The notes below the pieces were generated by a model. The model saw nothing but the letters and a program-made list of their open reading frames with translations, searched no databases and was not told the origin of the DNA. Positions 24,678-36,007 of a DNA stretch of 64,000 nt are shown one piece after another. Where the stretch lies: positions 14,645,162 to 14,709,161 of the forward strand of contig NC_086283.1 in NCBI RefSeq assembly GCF_021018805.1. The letters are read 5' to 3'. Position 1 is the stretch's first letter; the number at the start of each line of letters is the position of its first letter. The position numbers and the translations under genes are program-made. This DNA comes from Prinia subflava. Taxonomy: Eukaryota; Chordata; Aves; Passeriformes; Cisticolidae.

Positions 24678-25237
24678 ACAGGCCCTGGGAATGCTTACCT
24701 GGAAAGTCAGGAAGCAGGACAGGTCACACAACGACACTTAAAGCTCCAGAGTTTCTGCCGTTCCTTTCTGTAACAAATTCTCCCGTAGCACCTTCTCTTA
24801 GATGCTGTGTATTATTTAAAAAACAGTACTGCTAAACCCCAAAAGTTTTTCACTGCCCATTTCTTCAGAAGCTTGTGTTTTGTCTGTGATATTTCTGGAC
24901 AATAGCAGCAAACATTTAATTTTAACCTTAGCTGTAGCAAAAGACTACAATGTACTAAAAATTGAATACAGAAACAAAGACCCACAAGCACAATATTCAA
25001 TTAAATTAAATGCCACTTCATTTATTTTCTTTGAGTCTTGACAGCTCAATACTCAATTTGGGGGAACTGTTCTTTGGTAAACATTTAGAGGAGGTAAACA
25101 ATCTACTGGCTTTTTCGTTTTTGAAACATTGTTTTGTTATAGCCAGCATTTGCGAGAATGCAATTATCAATTTCTGAAATGGATAGGATGTGCTTGCTTA
25201 AAATGATAAGCATAAGAGGAATTTTTTTATCTCCAAG
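24678..25237. other. Non-coding sequence
   Basis: AT-rich DNA between the LTR and a weak exon candidate. Nothing is recognised. Confidence 0.5.
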
Positions 25238-25386
25238 GAATGCAAAGATGACAGAGTCCAAGAGTGCAGAAGTCAAGTATGCAGCAGAAAATGGTGTGGA
25301 ACATTCAGTGCACAAGATATCATCAAAACCTTCTCCTCATCCCATAATTGATGATAAAGAAACAGGACTCCACTCCAGGACTACAG
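25238..25386 (+). other. Candidate internal exon (weak)
   Basis: A 149-nt segment begins after a T-rich stretch ending 'tctccaag' and ends before 'gtatac'. One frame is open throughout and continues open to a stop at 25481. The translation is hydrophilic, with serine, lysine and glutamate prominent (for example KMTESKSAEVKYAAENG). I do not recognise the protein. The acceptor and donor are only moderate, and an open frame of this length is not rare by chance, so this is a lead only. Confidence 0.15.
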
Positions 25387-26371
25387 GTATACAGCAAGCA
25401 GGCAATACAGCCCTGTCCGAAGGGAGAACAGTAGACAGTCAGGGGCAGGAAAACCTATGCAATACTCAAAATGAGTTCTAGCCACTCATATGATGACATG
25501 GTTTTTTAACCAGCACAAGACACAACATCAAGCATCTGACATATTTAGGCATATTCATTCCCGAAGGCTGCTGAAAATCTGTCACATAGCCCACATGGTA
25601 ATCAACATCAAAATTTGAAGGTGAAATTCTAATCAGCTTATTTAGGGTGCAAATGCCAGAAAGAGATTTGGATGTTTCCATGTCCTCACAGGAAATAGTC
25701 TATTGTGCTACTAACTGTTAGTGCCATATGCACACCTTCAGGTGAGGGCTTGTATTGCCATTATGTATCTTTATTACCTGCTAGGAGAGAAGCTATTGGA
25801 CTTATAATTATCCATTACTGGTACCTGGATACATTTCCTGAGGGAAGCTTTCCACTAATTCATACTCTTGTCATGCTTGCTGCATCACATCTAATGTCGT
25901 TTTTCTAAATTAGATAAATAAAATATTTATATTTGGTGACCTTGAAAAGAAATGTGGACCACTAGCTCAGGATGAATTTCCTGGAATTCAATAAATATTA
26001 ATAGAATACAACAAGCACCAGAGCAGAAAAAGAACGACTGATACACCCTTAATGAGTGTGGTGGCATTTATTATTTAAATGACCATTAGAAACACTCTTA
26101 GCCTTCTGAGGAATTCAAGCAGAAGTAGTAGACAGATGCTCCTGAATGCAGGAGATTAATCATTCTCTCTGTGCAATGCAGGACCAATTAATTTGTTTTT
26201 TGTGTTGTGCTTTTCCTTTTTTTTCTCCTCACCAGTAAAGAAAAACAAATTAAAATCTGCAGCTTTCTACGTGTCTAGCTTATGTAGTCAGTAGTATTTC
26301 TGTGGCTTCTGGGTAGGAGAAAATACTTCCCGCACAAACTCCTGTGGCCTGGCTACAACCAGTTGGGTTAA
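25387..26371. other. Non-coding sequence
   Basis: AT-rich DNA up to the next LTR. Short frames only, no repeat recognised. Confidence 0.5.
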
Positions 26372-26376
26372 TCCTC

Positions 26377-27169
26377 TGCTGGGGGCTAGATTTGTTTCTT
26401 TTTCACTTACAGAATTTTTTCCCATAAGTTGCTAGAAGACTAAATACTGGACACCTGTCTAAAACAAAAGAAGTGGCCAAAGGAGATGGCAACACTGAGC
26501 CACATCTATTGTTTTTGGGCTTCTGGGAACTTCCCCCAGAGAGGGGAGATAACACAAGTTTTGGGAGAAGTAAAAGACAGGGTTGGAGGCAGCTTTACTC
26601 TCTTGCTCTGGGCACTGGAGAGAGAATGGCCAGGCTGCTGCTTGCTGCGGGAGTTTGCTGGTGCCCAACCCCGTCCGGTCTTGGAAAATCGACCACAGTC
26701 TGCTCGTGTGTGCTGGAACCCTGAGCTCGCTTCCTCCTGCCCTGCTGGGCCAGCCCTGTCCTGCCACCGCTGTTCCTTCGGCGCTGCTTTGAGGCTTCCC
26801 ACCTCTGTGTGCCCTGCCCTGCCCTGCTGGGACATCCCTGCCCCTCCAGCCACCACCGACAGAGCTTCTGACACGTCTCATCCACCAGCCCAGGACTTTC
26901 CACCGCTCCAGCCTGGTGCTCTCAGAGCCCCAAAAGATCAGACTGCCCCAGGCTTTGTGAAAAAAAAAGCCCTTCGAGCTGTAGTTGTTATTGTTTATTT
27001 GCCGTGTTAGACACACTAGTAAAAGACTTTTATTCCTACCCCCATACCTCTGCCTGAAAGTCCTTTAGTTTTCTAAATTATAATGATTTGGAGAGAGGGG
27101 ATTTGAATTCTCCATCCCAAGGGGGGTCCTGCTCCTCCCTAGCAGACACCTGTCTTTCAAACCAAGACA
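26377..27169 (+). mobile_element. ERVL-like LTR, opposite orientation to the one at 4.2 kb
   Basis: The right end (27130-27169) reads as the reverse complement of the start of the 4191 LTR: 'agcagacacctgtctttc' then 'aaaccaagaca'. Further in, 'attataatgatttgg' and 'cttttattcctaccccc' also correspond, so the two are related but diverged. The left end is placed at the TG at 26377 because the preceding pentamer tcctc nearly matches ccctc after the right end (27170-27174), one mismatch. That gives 793 bp against 753 bp for the other copy. The core (26640-26900) is GC-rich with CCCTG repeats, which explains the overlapping frames of 170-185 codons on both strands; these are not genes. Plus orientation is inferred from the same reasoning as for the other copy. 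Confidence 0.75.
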
Positions 27170-27174
27170 CCCTC

Positions 27175-28376
27175 ACAAGCAAACTGCTTTTCAGAGTCAA
27201 GAGGACAAGCATGTTGTCATAATAAACAACATTTTGATGTGCGTGTGCCAGAAATAGCACCTGTGGTCGGGAATGGAAACTGCAGGGTTTTAGGAGATCT
27301 CACAAGCCATGTAGCAGACAGATAGGAAGGACTGGCCTTAAGTGTGAAGTTTTATTGTGCTGGGATCTGGGTAATATAAGTTACCATCCCTTGATTAAAA
27401 TCAATAGATCTTGGTCATTGACACCAACCAAGACCATGGCAGACTATGACTAAAGTTGAGATGAGAAAGAGTGGAGATATATATGTACTTCCCATTGAGT
27501 CTATGGTGACTGGTCCCAGTTTATGCCAAAGAAACATCACAAACTCAGGGTGGGCCAGTTCCATTCTCTGGCCAACTGTCCTTGCCCTACCATAGCCCCA
27601 TGGCAGCACAAAAGGGTCTGTCAAATTGCTTACAGGAGCTGTGCATCACCTTCAAGACTCAGATCTTGCAGAACTACGAGGCAACCACAGGCCAAAGGAA
27701 AAGGTGCCAAGTTCACTTTGGCAAGAACAGACCCTGGAGTCAGAAAAAAGCTTAAGTTCCACACTGTTCATTGTGCATTTCATTGAACAAGCATAGGAGA
27801 TTTGTGGCAATGAAGCTCTGATGCTGGTTACAATGCAGTACTGATTATTTCCACAGAGAAGAAAGGAGAAAAGAAGAATCACTTCAAATACCAAGATACG
27901 TGGCTATATAAGGCAACTATGAAAGCGAAAAAGAATTCAAGATACTCCAGCAATATACTGCTTGGCATTTCAAAAAGAAAAACAAACAAAAAACCCCTCA
28001 CCAAACCCCAAACAAACTTCCAAAATAATAGACTCTTATTTTACATAGAGGTTTTTCAAGCCAGGATGAATGAAAATGGAAACAAAATTTAACATTTTGG
28101 TTTATGTAAAGCAACATCATTAAAGGCTTAGCACCACTTGTTCTGGTAAATCTTTGTGAAAGATAAAAGAAAGCTAAAGCTTTTAGGCATCCTCTTATTA
28201 AAGATAAATGCAGCAGAAAAGGCACGTTTCTTATATCCCTTGTTACTGCATGTCCTTAGCTTCACACCTTGATTTGCTGGCTGTTTAACGAGAGGAGCTC
28301 TTGCTTTACAGCTGGCTTGTAAGGTTTTGAAAGGTTATAAAATTTTGAGTAGCCTGAAGCTGTTTTAGATAAGGGG
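27175..28376. other. Non-coding sequence
   Basis: AT-rich DNA. The 87-codon plus-strand frame at 27523-27786 has no splice context or known motif. No gene is seen. Confidence 0.5.

Positions 28377-28406
<30 letters not shown>
28377..28406 (+). repeat. A30 homopolymer tract
   Basis: Thirty consecutive A after 'aagggg'. No retroelement body or target-site duplication is recognised beside it. Confidence 0.9.
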
Positions 28407-28408
<2 letters not shown>

Positions 28409-29717
28409 TAAGATGTTTGATGGGGCAGTTACTCCACCCTTGCCTTCCCCTGCAGAGTTTGCTGATAAGTAGGTATCTCTCAAAAGGCCGCAGACAGGAA
28501 GCCTTTTGCCTCCAAACTGAATCTGAGTCCATGAATATCCACTTTCAGGTTTCCTCCTAGTTGGCAAATGGCATCCCTAGCTGGATCACAGAAATCCCAG
28601 TGTCTCTTGGAGGGGGGGGTGCGGTTGTGATAGAGGTTAAGTTGGTAAGAGTTTTGTACCATGCTTCAGAATTTAAAACCAGAGCCTTATGTGGCTAAGC
28701 AAAGCAGCTCTGATTTCTGGCAAACTGTTTCAATGAAAGACAAGTAAACAAAGTCAAGGGTAGCCTTGTTGCAGAGGAATAGAAACTAGAAAGAGGATGG
28801 CATCTGACTTTTAAAACTGCTTTTTTAAAGGTCAGGTCCACACTGATTTAGCATCAAGTCAATGCACAATTGTCTAGATCAAGTCAGATGTTTACTGCAA
28901 GCTGGATAATGATCATCTACTTGAATATGATTGAAAAACTTACTATGTGCTGATGTGTCCCTTTGAAAAAGAGGATTTGAGCTGAGATTCCTTTATCTTT
29001 ACTCTACCTCCAACACTCTTCACAACAGTTCAAGTGAATTTCATACTAAAGGTACAGACCTAAAATTCATGAGACTGAATTTTTAGTTCATTATCCAAGC
29101 ACAGAGTTGGGATAGGAGCTGGACAGCTTGTTGAGCATGACTTAACATATTACCCGATACTGCAGCACAGCCACATCCACTAACTAATAAAATACATGTT
29201 CCTCCTAATTTTAAAATTTCTTGCTGCCAGACACAACACCAGATCCCAGCAGCTTTTATCACCATTCCCTCCTGTGCAACACTACATTTAAGCACCTGCT
29301 TACCATTAAACAGGTGCTGACAGTATATTGATTTCAGCACTTCCTACATCCACATTGATTACAATCAGGAACATTTTAGGCTTTGGGGCATTTTGCACAA
29401 GTAGATGGATTGCCCTGGACAATGGACAAATCCTCTACAGCAAAACAGCATTCCAGAAGTTTTGCTGTCAGCCCCTGAAGTCATTTAAGCATAGGCAGTG
29501 ACAGGGCAGAGAGATTACAGTGCTGGTATGGACTCAAGTCCTGCTCCACCACTCATGTCCTCTGTGATCCCAGATAAGTTATTTAAGGTAATGGTGGTCC
29601 TTTGCTTCCCAAAGATGTTGCAAGAGGCACAGATACAGTGGTGACTGAAGATCTTGCAACCTCTTACAAAGAGATGGTAAGTCACCTCTGCAGCTGCAAT
29701 TGAGAGCTATCCTGGGG
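28407..29717. other. Non-coding sequence
   Basis: AT-rich DNA, with a G8 run at about 28611-28618. No gene or repeat family is recognised. Confidence 0.5.
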
Positions 29718-29760
29718 AATAGAATCACAGAATCACCAGGCTGGAAGTGACCCCATCCTC
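29718..29760 (-). mobile_element. CR1 LINE tail fragment, reversed
   Basis: 'aatagaatcacagaatcacc' followed by 'aggctggaagtgacc' is the reverse complement of the CR1 3' terminus (the GATTCTATGATTCT end and the stretch before it). Only about 43 bp is recognisable. Such very short CR1 scraps are common in bird genomes. Confidence 0.65.
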
Positions 29761-32700
29761 CTATTAATAAGAGAAAAATTAATTTTTTTTGCTTCAAACA
29801 GGAGAGTAGTTTAGAAATGTCTACACAAATTGGAAGAAAAAAAATTAAGTTAAGCATTCCCTTAACTATGAAGTTATTTTGACAACTTCTACACAAGTAT
29901 GAAGCATTTTCAGCCAATCATGTCTTTCAGGAATATCATTGTCTATAATGCAAACTGATGCTTGCATGACTTACAACAAAAACAATGAAAATACCCATAT
30001 ATCTTTGGAAGAGCAGTGGACCTCTGTTCCTTTTGTCTTGAAGTGTAGCTAGGAAGGAACACAGATACCTCTGCATTCAACGGAGTTTACACTCCAGGTC
30101 TACAGCAGGCTTTATTCCAGGCTAGTGTTTCAACTAATTAAAAGACATTCAAACCCCCTATGGCTCTTGCTCAAAGTTCAGACATAGCTAGATGATTAGA
30201 GGTGGAATTTCTCCCAAATGATGCACGATGTCCATTCAACACTGACAATGAGTGGCCCTAAATTACTCTGTGACTAAGTCTGAACTTCATTGTTACACAT
30301 TCAGGAACATATGACTCAGTCTCTATATCAACAAGTTCAGTCAGGTGAACGTGTACCTGCATCTGAGAATTTTCTCTCTAGCATCTGTTACAAATAAGCA
30401 CAAGTCAGGACCAGTTTCCACTGAAGCTTTGAACAATCAGTTTTACTCAGAATGCATTGCTCTTGTTACCAAAAATGACTTTCACCATGACACTGGAACC
30501 CGTGAGTGGTGACCATAATGTCCACAGAGTCTACGTAGTGTGTGTTCTGTTATCTGTTACTGGACAGATGGAGAACATCACAGTTCTGTCCCTAAAGCAA
30601 TCAGCTCAGATGTGCAAGAGATAAAATCCCTCACAGTTCCTCTTTCAAGTAATGATTTGTGTAGTGCCCACATACACCAGAGTATCAGTCCTTAATAAAG
30701 AGAAAAACTTCAAAAAACCCCAGAAACACATAACACAAAGTGTACTTTTCACACTCCCCATCCACAACCCCCACTATATGGTAAACTTCAGAAAAAATGT
30801 TTAGAACACAATTTTAAGAATCATAGTAATTTAAATATTATTTTAAATGATTTTGGTATTCTGTAAATATTTTATATGGAGTTTTATATTTTTTTTTTAT
30901 TTTTCTAATAATTTCTGTATTCTAGAAGAAACTAATCCCTGTGAATTTCAAGGATAAGGCACTAGACTACAAGCAAGCATGTGATACCGCAGAGCTGGCA
31001 ATTTAAAGCCTTTCTTGAAAAAAAATCATCTTTGATTGAAACATCTGTGATTTGGTTTCTGCAGGTGATAATAAAAACAGTTTCCTGATGAACATAGCTT
31101 CTGGCACAATTATTTATTTTGAAGACGCTGCAAGTCTGAACAGGGTTTCAAAAGGGATTGGGCAAAAGAGGTATTTAAACTTGTGACTTACTCTTAAAGA
31201 ATCATTTTTATCTAAACTGAATTGAAATGCAATTGAAAAACAAAAAGACAACATCACTGAAGTCAGAATTACATTTCTTTCTTTAAGAGGTCATATATAC
31301 TGTGGAAAAAAATCCCTTTTTAAAATGGGAACAGAGGATATGCACCATGCTTCTTGTCTCAATAACTAATTAAGCATGTGTTTAAGTGCTTTGTTTAAAG
31401 ACATGTCTGATTAGTAAAGGCAGAAGTGTCTTATTGAATTCAAGATTGTAATGCTAAGTATACACTTCAATGCTTTGAAGAACTGCTTTTGATTTGGTGG
31501 AGAAGAGTTTCAGTGGGAAAAGAAATGGAGGATCTCCCTGAGTTCTTAAACTGAACTGGATATGTGATTTCTGATTTAGTGGGAAAGACTTCATCTGCAG
31601 CACTTAATTTCTTTCAAAGGAGCTCTGTAATTACCTCTTGGATGTTGCCAGTGTAAACACGATGGAACCCAGGAAGCTGCTTTGCAAATGAGGGTTAATG
31701 CAGCATGTGATACACCAGATAGGACCGGACAGCATTAAACAAAGGTTAATCCTCAGCAGCAAGAGATACTAAATGGATTCTCTTACTGAACACCCTAACA
31801 GCAGAGGGGGAGAGAAGAAAAAAGTGTTGCCTCTTAGATAGTTAATTATCTGCAATGTATATGCAAATATCCAGAATTTGATGAGGTCTTTACTTTTCAC
31901 CTTTAAGCACCACATTACTAATTCATGAAGCCACTACTAATGTTGTTGAGAGCAAGCAGCAGTGAAAATTAACCACTAATGACTTCAGACGTAGGGTGTC
32001 CATAAAATGAGTAGATACCTCTGAGGTCATCTGTACTATCTGAACATAAGTGATGGAAAAATGTATGTTAGCTCAGCATTTCATCAGCTGCAGGTTTCTG
32101 AAAATCACCACTAGTGCCAAGGGTAGTTATACGGACAGCAGGGGAGTTCCTACAAACAGAAGTTCACACCACCATTACTAAAAAGATCACCACACGTTTC
32201 CTGGCCTTAAGTACCACCAGCTTACAAGACAGGAGTTCAACAAGGGAGAAAAGCAAAATAACACACAGCAAGTCCCTGTGCCAGGAAGGTAACCCAACAA
32301 GCTAAAAATCTGTGACCACTTTGTCTCCTTTCCCGAGGACATAAAGATTCAAGCAAGCTGCAGATTTATGGTTTACACAAGTCACTGGGATTTCAGGGCC
32401 ACTTGTAAAGTTCTAGTTACCCAAAGAGTTAATCTGTCACAAACCACGCTGCAGCAAGTCTGTCAGCAATGACTGATAAATTGCTGCAAGAAATCCACTA
32501 GACTTTCAAACTATCCAGGCAAGTATATATTGGAATACAGCTATTATGGTAAATCTGGTCTTGAGAACTAGCAATACAGTTTATGCAATATTAAATAGCA
32601 AGTGTTGAATTTACAACATAGAATTACAAGGTTATTTTGACATGAATGATACGTTAGTAAATTAAGACACCTGCTCATGTCCTAACAACAATCAGGCCTC

Positions 32701-33588
32701 CTATGAAGATGTTTCCATACAACTCATTTTGCATCTTACTGTGCTTTCAGTATTTCAACCCAAAAAGAACAGTGACTTTTTTTTTTTTTTTAAATAACTT
32801 CAAGAAAAAGAACAAATCAATGGACCCAGTGTTTCCATGCTCTTGAATTATTTAAGTATGGACATGATTCCAATATTCATCCATGTCAGAAAGTGTGCTG
32901 GTCCGGAAGACCACAGCCCCACAGAGCTGTAGTGATTTACATGCCTGGATAATCTGCTCTAGACCATGAATAGAGAGGGGAAATTTGATTTTTAATGTCA
33001 TACCTCCATGGCAACATGGGCTTATATATTAGAGATGTTTCTGTCTCCTTTGACTTTTGACAATAATCACAAAGGCTAGTGAAATATAGGTATTTAAAAT
33101 CAATAAACTTGAGTCTTACCATGGATGGGTGGTAAAGACCCACACACTGATGTGCTTTAAAAATAGTGAAATCAGTTCTTTAATAATAAAAGGGACAATA
33201 GGGGAAAAAATACATTTTCCAGAGTTATAATACAGCTTTTTAAGTAGGTTCACAATATGGAAGAGATTAAATTGAAAAAAATCCAAATACAAATGCTGCA
33301 CAATCAGTCAAACAGCATATATTTTATTACAGGAAAAAAGAAACAGATAGTTGAACCCTTTGCACCACACTGAGATTAATCATTCATTATGGATCTGTCA
33401 GAAAATGAGAAGGATAGGATAAAAGACTGCTGCCATTAGTGGCACTCCCTGAATTTAACAAGGTAAAACTCCTGTTCAGCTAGAACAATGAAATTATTGA
33501 AGTCTGAGAAGCATAGGACTGAGAAAGCATCAATGATTTATAAGTGACCTTGGCATGTCTATGAATTCTGCTATGTATTCATCCGCCT
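29761..33588. other. Non-coding sequence, possible conserved block at 31.6-32.0 kb
   Basis: AT-rich DNA with no gene or repeat family recognised. The 31620-31960 part carries an octamer motif (separate entry) and TAAT-type homeodomain cores and resembles enhancer DNA. That is an impression, not a demonstrated property. Confidence 0.45.
31861..31868 (+). promoter_or_regulatory. POU-factor octamer motif ATGCAAAT
   Basis: The exact octamer ATGCAAAT is the classical binding site of POU-domain factors such as OCT1. It lies just after 'gttaattatctg', which also holds homeodomain-type TAAT and a GATA-type TATC core. An 8-mer is expected about twice per 64 kb over both strands by chance, so only the clustering is of note. 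Confidence 0.3.
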
Positions 33589-33627
33589 CAGACAGGAGAG
33601 GCAGCAGGAACACGTCTCTCCTGTCTG
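33589..33627 (+). repeat. Perfect 12-bp inverted repeat, 15-nt spacer
   Basis: CAGACAGGAGAG at 33589-33600 is mirrored by CTCTCCTGTCTG at 33616-33627 without mismatch. As RNA it would fold into a 12-bp stem with a 15-nt loop. It is the longest perfect short-spacer hairpin I found in the window. Confidence 0.85.
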
Positions 33628-35941
33628 TCCACAGACCACGTAGGACACCAAAGGTACATGTCAGTCTCAGGCAGCGACATGAAGCCTTTTTATGCATGGT
33701 ACCCTTTTAAACACAGTACCACAGTGAGTCCACTGGGCTTTTATGGAGCTATTCTCTGCTTTGCTGGGTGTATGTCAGACTGTTCTTTGCAAGACTGACT
33801 CCAGTGCTACCCATTGCTGCAGTCTCTGGATCTATTTACTACTGGGTCCAGGTTTCTGTTCCTCCCAGAAATCACACAAAATCTGAGGATGTGTTTTGGA
33901 AAAAGATAATGCTGTCTATTATCTATGCCATGGGCTCACTTGAGCCCCACAGGGCCCCTACAACAACAGTTATGATTACAGAAACTAGAATATGTTCAAG
34001 AAATGGTTTAAGAAAAGCATGGCCAAACCAGCACCTTAGGGCCAGGCTTAGCTGGACTTGCAGACTAAGAGGCAAAGTTATGACAGCCAGCTCCTGTTTC
34101 AGTTGTGAACCTGCATGCTGCAAGACCAGCATTTACACCTGAACCTGTGGAACAACATTATAGCTGGCAAAACTGGAATCAAGACACAGTCTAACATCTA
34201 CAGTGATACACCTGGGATAGAAATGCTAGAAAACAACATTTAGATAAAAATTCTCATGAGGCTGGAAATCCTCAGACTCTAATGTGTAGAATCCAGGCCT
34301 TAGTTATAGGGTCTTAGGTAGATGATATCATAATTGCTAACCCCAGAATTTTATTTTCTGAGGCAGGTGGCTCTGCCTAGCTGTCAGCTCCATGTTTTCT
34401 CTCCAATCCCACCCAGTCTTGCTCAGCAAGCACAGGAAGAAGCCTGCTCAGTGGTCTAGCTGTGTGTATAGCCCCCTGCTCCTGCCTTTTCAGGATTTGA
34501 GGGTTTGTGACTATCTAAAGCAAAAACACTGCTCTTTAGCATGAGAATGTCACTTACTGCTGGGAATCTTACACAAAAGAAAGATCACATATATTAACAT
34601 ACATAAAACTGAAAGAAAAACACTCTGAGAGATCATGTAGTCTGCTGGGGAACAACTCCTGAGAAGATTGTTATACAGCAGTTAGTGAATTACTTTTTTC
34701 CAGAGAGGCAGTAGCTGAATTATCAACATTCAGCAAATTACTATCTAGATTACCTTAAATCCTAAAGGCAATACAGCCTCTTCAATGGAAGAACCACTGC
34801 ACTGCTATTTGCAGAATCAAATAACTTACTTCATGTCAACCTTTTGATTTCTGCATGCTTTTTTTAGACTTTGAAGGTTGAATTAGATATTAAAACTTGA
34901 GGCCCACAAAGGTTCTCTACCTTGGAAAGTGAAAAGAGTTTTAGCTATGATGGTAAAGGGGAAATAATGTAAAAATTGTTATGGAAAACCCTGCCAGCTG
35001 CAACTTGGAATCCTAGGGTAATCTTGGGAACCCAGCAATGTTGTGATTCAGCTTCAGTTTTACCCCAGAAGAATAAAGCAATGTTAATTCGGAGAAGGAG
35101 AAACAGTCAAACATTCCACACCAAACCTGAGAAACGAAACACATCTTTACTATGGCCTTACTTGTCTTCGAGGCTTCATTTAATTTGTCTCAACAGTCAC
35201 AATTAATCTTTTAAAATATATAGCATTATATTCTTATAATCTACCTGTGGTGTCCTATTAAAACTGATTTTAAAACTGGGGATCTCAAAGCTGTGCGTGC
35301 CTCCTCATGCTCATTTTAGGGACACGTGGTCAAGCTTAGCAATGTCAGCAGAAGCCTTCATAGGTCTCCTTTAACTTACAGGTTTGGGGGGTTTTTGGGG
35401 CCTCTCTATTTTTCTATGATACTAGGTTGCCTAATAAATACCACCTCCAAAATGCAGTTCTTTCTCTGAGCTGAACACAGCCTCCTGAGACACGGCCTAC
35501 TTTTTGTGAAGTGAAACTGAGGCACCCACATATTAACTCATGCCTCAAAACAGGTGTGTAAAAGGAAACTAGGGACAAACTGGAATTTAGGGACCTCAGG
35601 AGATAAAAAGAGCAAAGGAATCTGGATCATCATGGGGAAGCACTAAATGAGATGCCACCTGTCAGAACAAAATCAAGGTTTTATTTATTCATCAAACCTC
35701 CATGCATAAAATGGGGTTTATTGACATTCAAGGAATGCAACACACTTTCCCTGAGGATTACCTTGGGCAGACACCTGCCATTACTTAATAATATGTGACG
35801 TGCATTTCATTATTCAAATGTACGGACAGTCAGTATTTTCTTGGGCTACAGCACAACCCAGAATTCACCAACATTCTCAGGCTTAAACCTGCAAAGTGGG
35901 CTTTGGTATTAGGAAGGGAGAAGCGAGTGGACATGGCTCAC
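33628..35941. other. Non-coding sequence
   Basis: AT-rich DNA. The 124-codon plus-strand frame at 33768-34142 has no recognisable domain or splice framing. No gene is seen. Confidence 0.5.
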
Positions 35942-36007
35942 CTCTATTTCTACTTTGGCTAGAATATCCTTTGGAATCTTGTAATGTAATCCTTTAAGAA
36001 TGGAAAC
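35942..36007 (-). CDS. Candidate 66-nt internal exon, protein not identified
   Basis: Read on the minus strand, a pyrimidine-rich tract ending 'ttttttttccccag' is followed by 66 open bases and then the donor gtgagcc after GAG, both close to consensus. The exon is exactly 22 codons, starting and ending on codon boundaries. It encodes VSILKGLHYKIPKDILAKVE plus two residues, a natural-looking mix of hydrophobic and charged residues. I do not recognise the family. The candidate exon at 57722-57803, upstream on the same strand, ends on a codon boundary, so the two could be spliced in frame across a 21.7-kb intron. Chance splice-like patterns are frequent in 64 kb, so this remains a hypothesis. Confidence 0.35.

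Noticed and set aside
26459..27016. Long overlapping frames (185 codons minus, 174 codons plus) as a possible gene
   Set aside because: They lie inside the GC-rich core of the LTR at 26377-27169, where stop codons are rare by composition. No start context, domain or conserved motif is seen.
27523..27786. 87-codon basic plus-strand frame
   Set aside because: No splice framing and no recognisable domain; neighbouring frames are interrupted and the region shows nothing gene-like.
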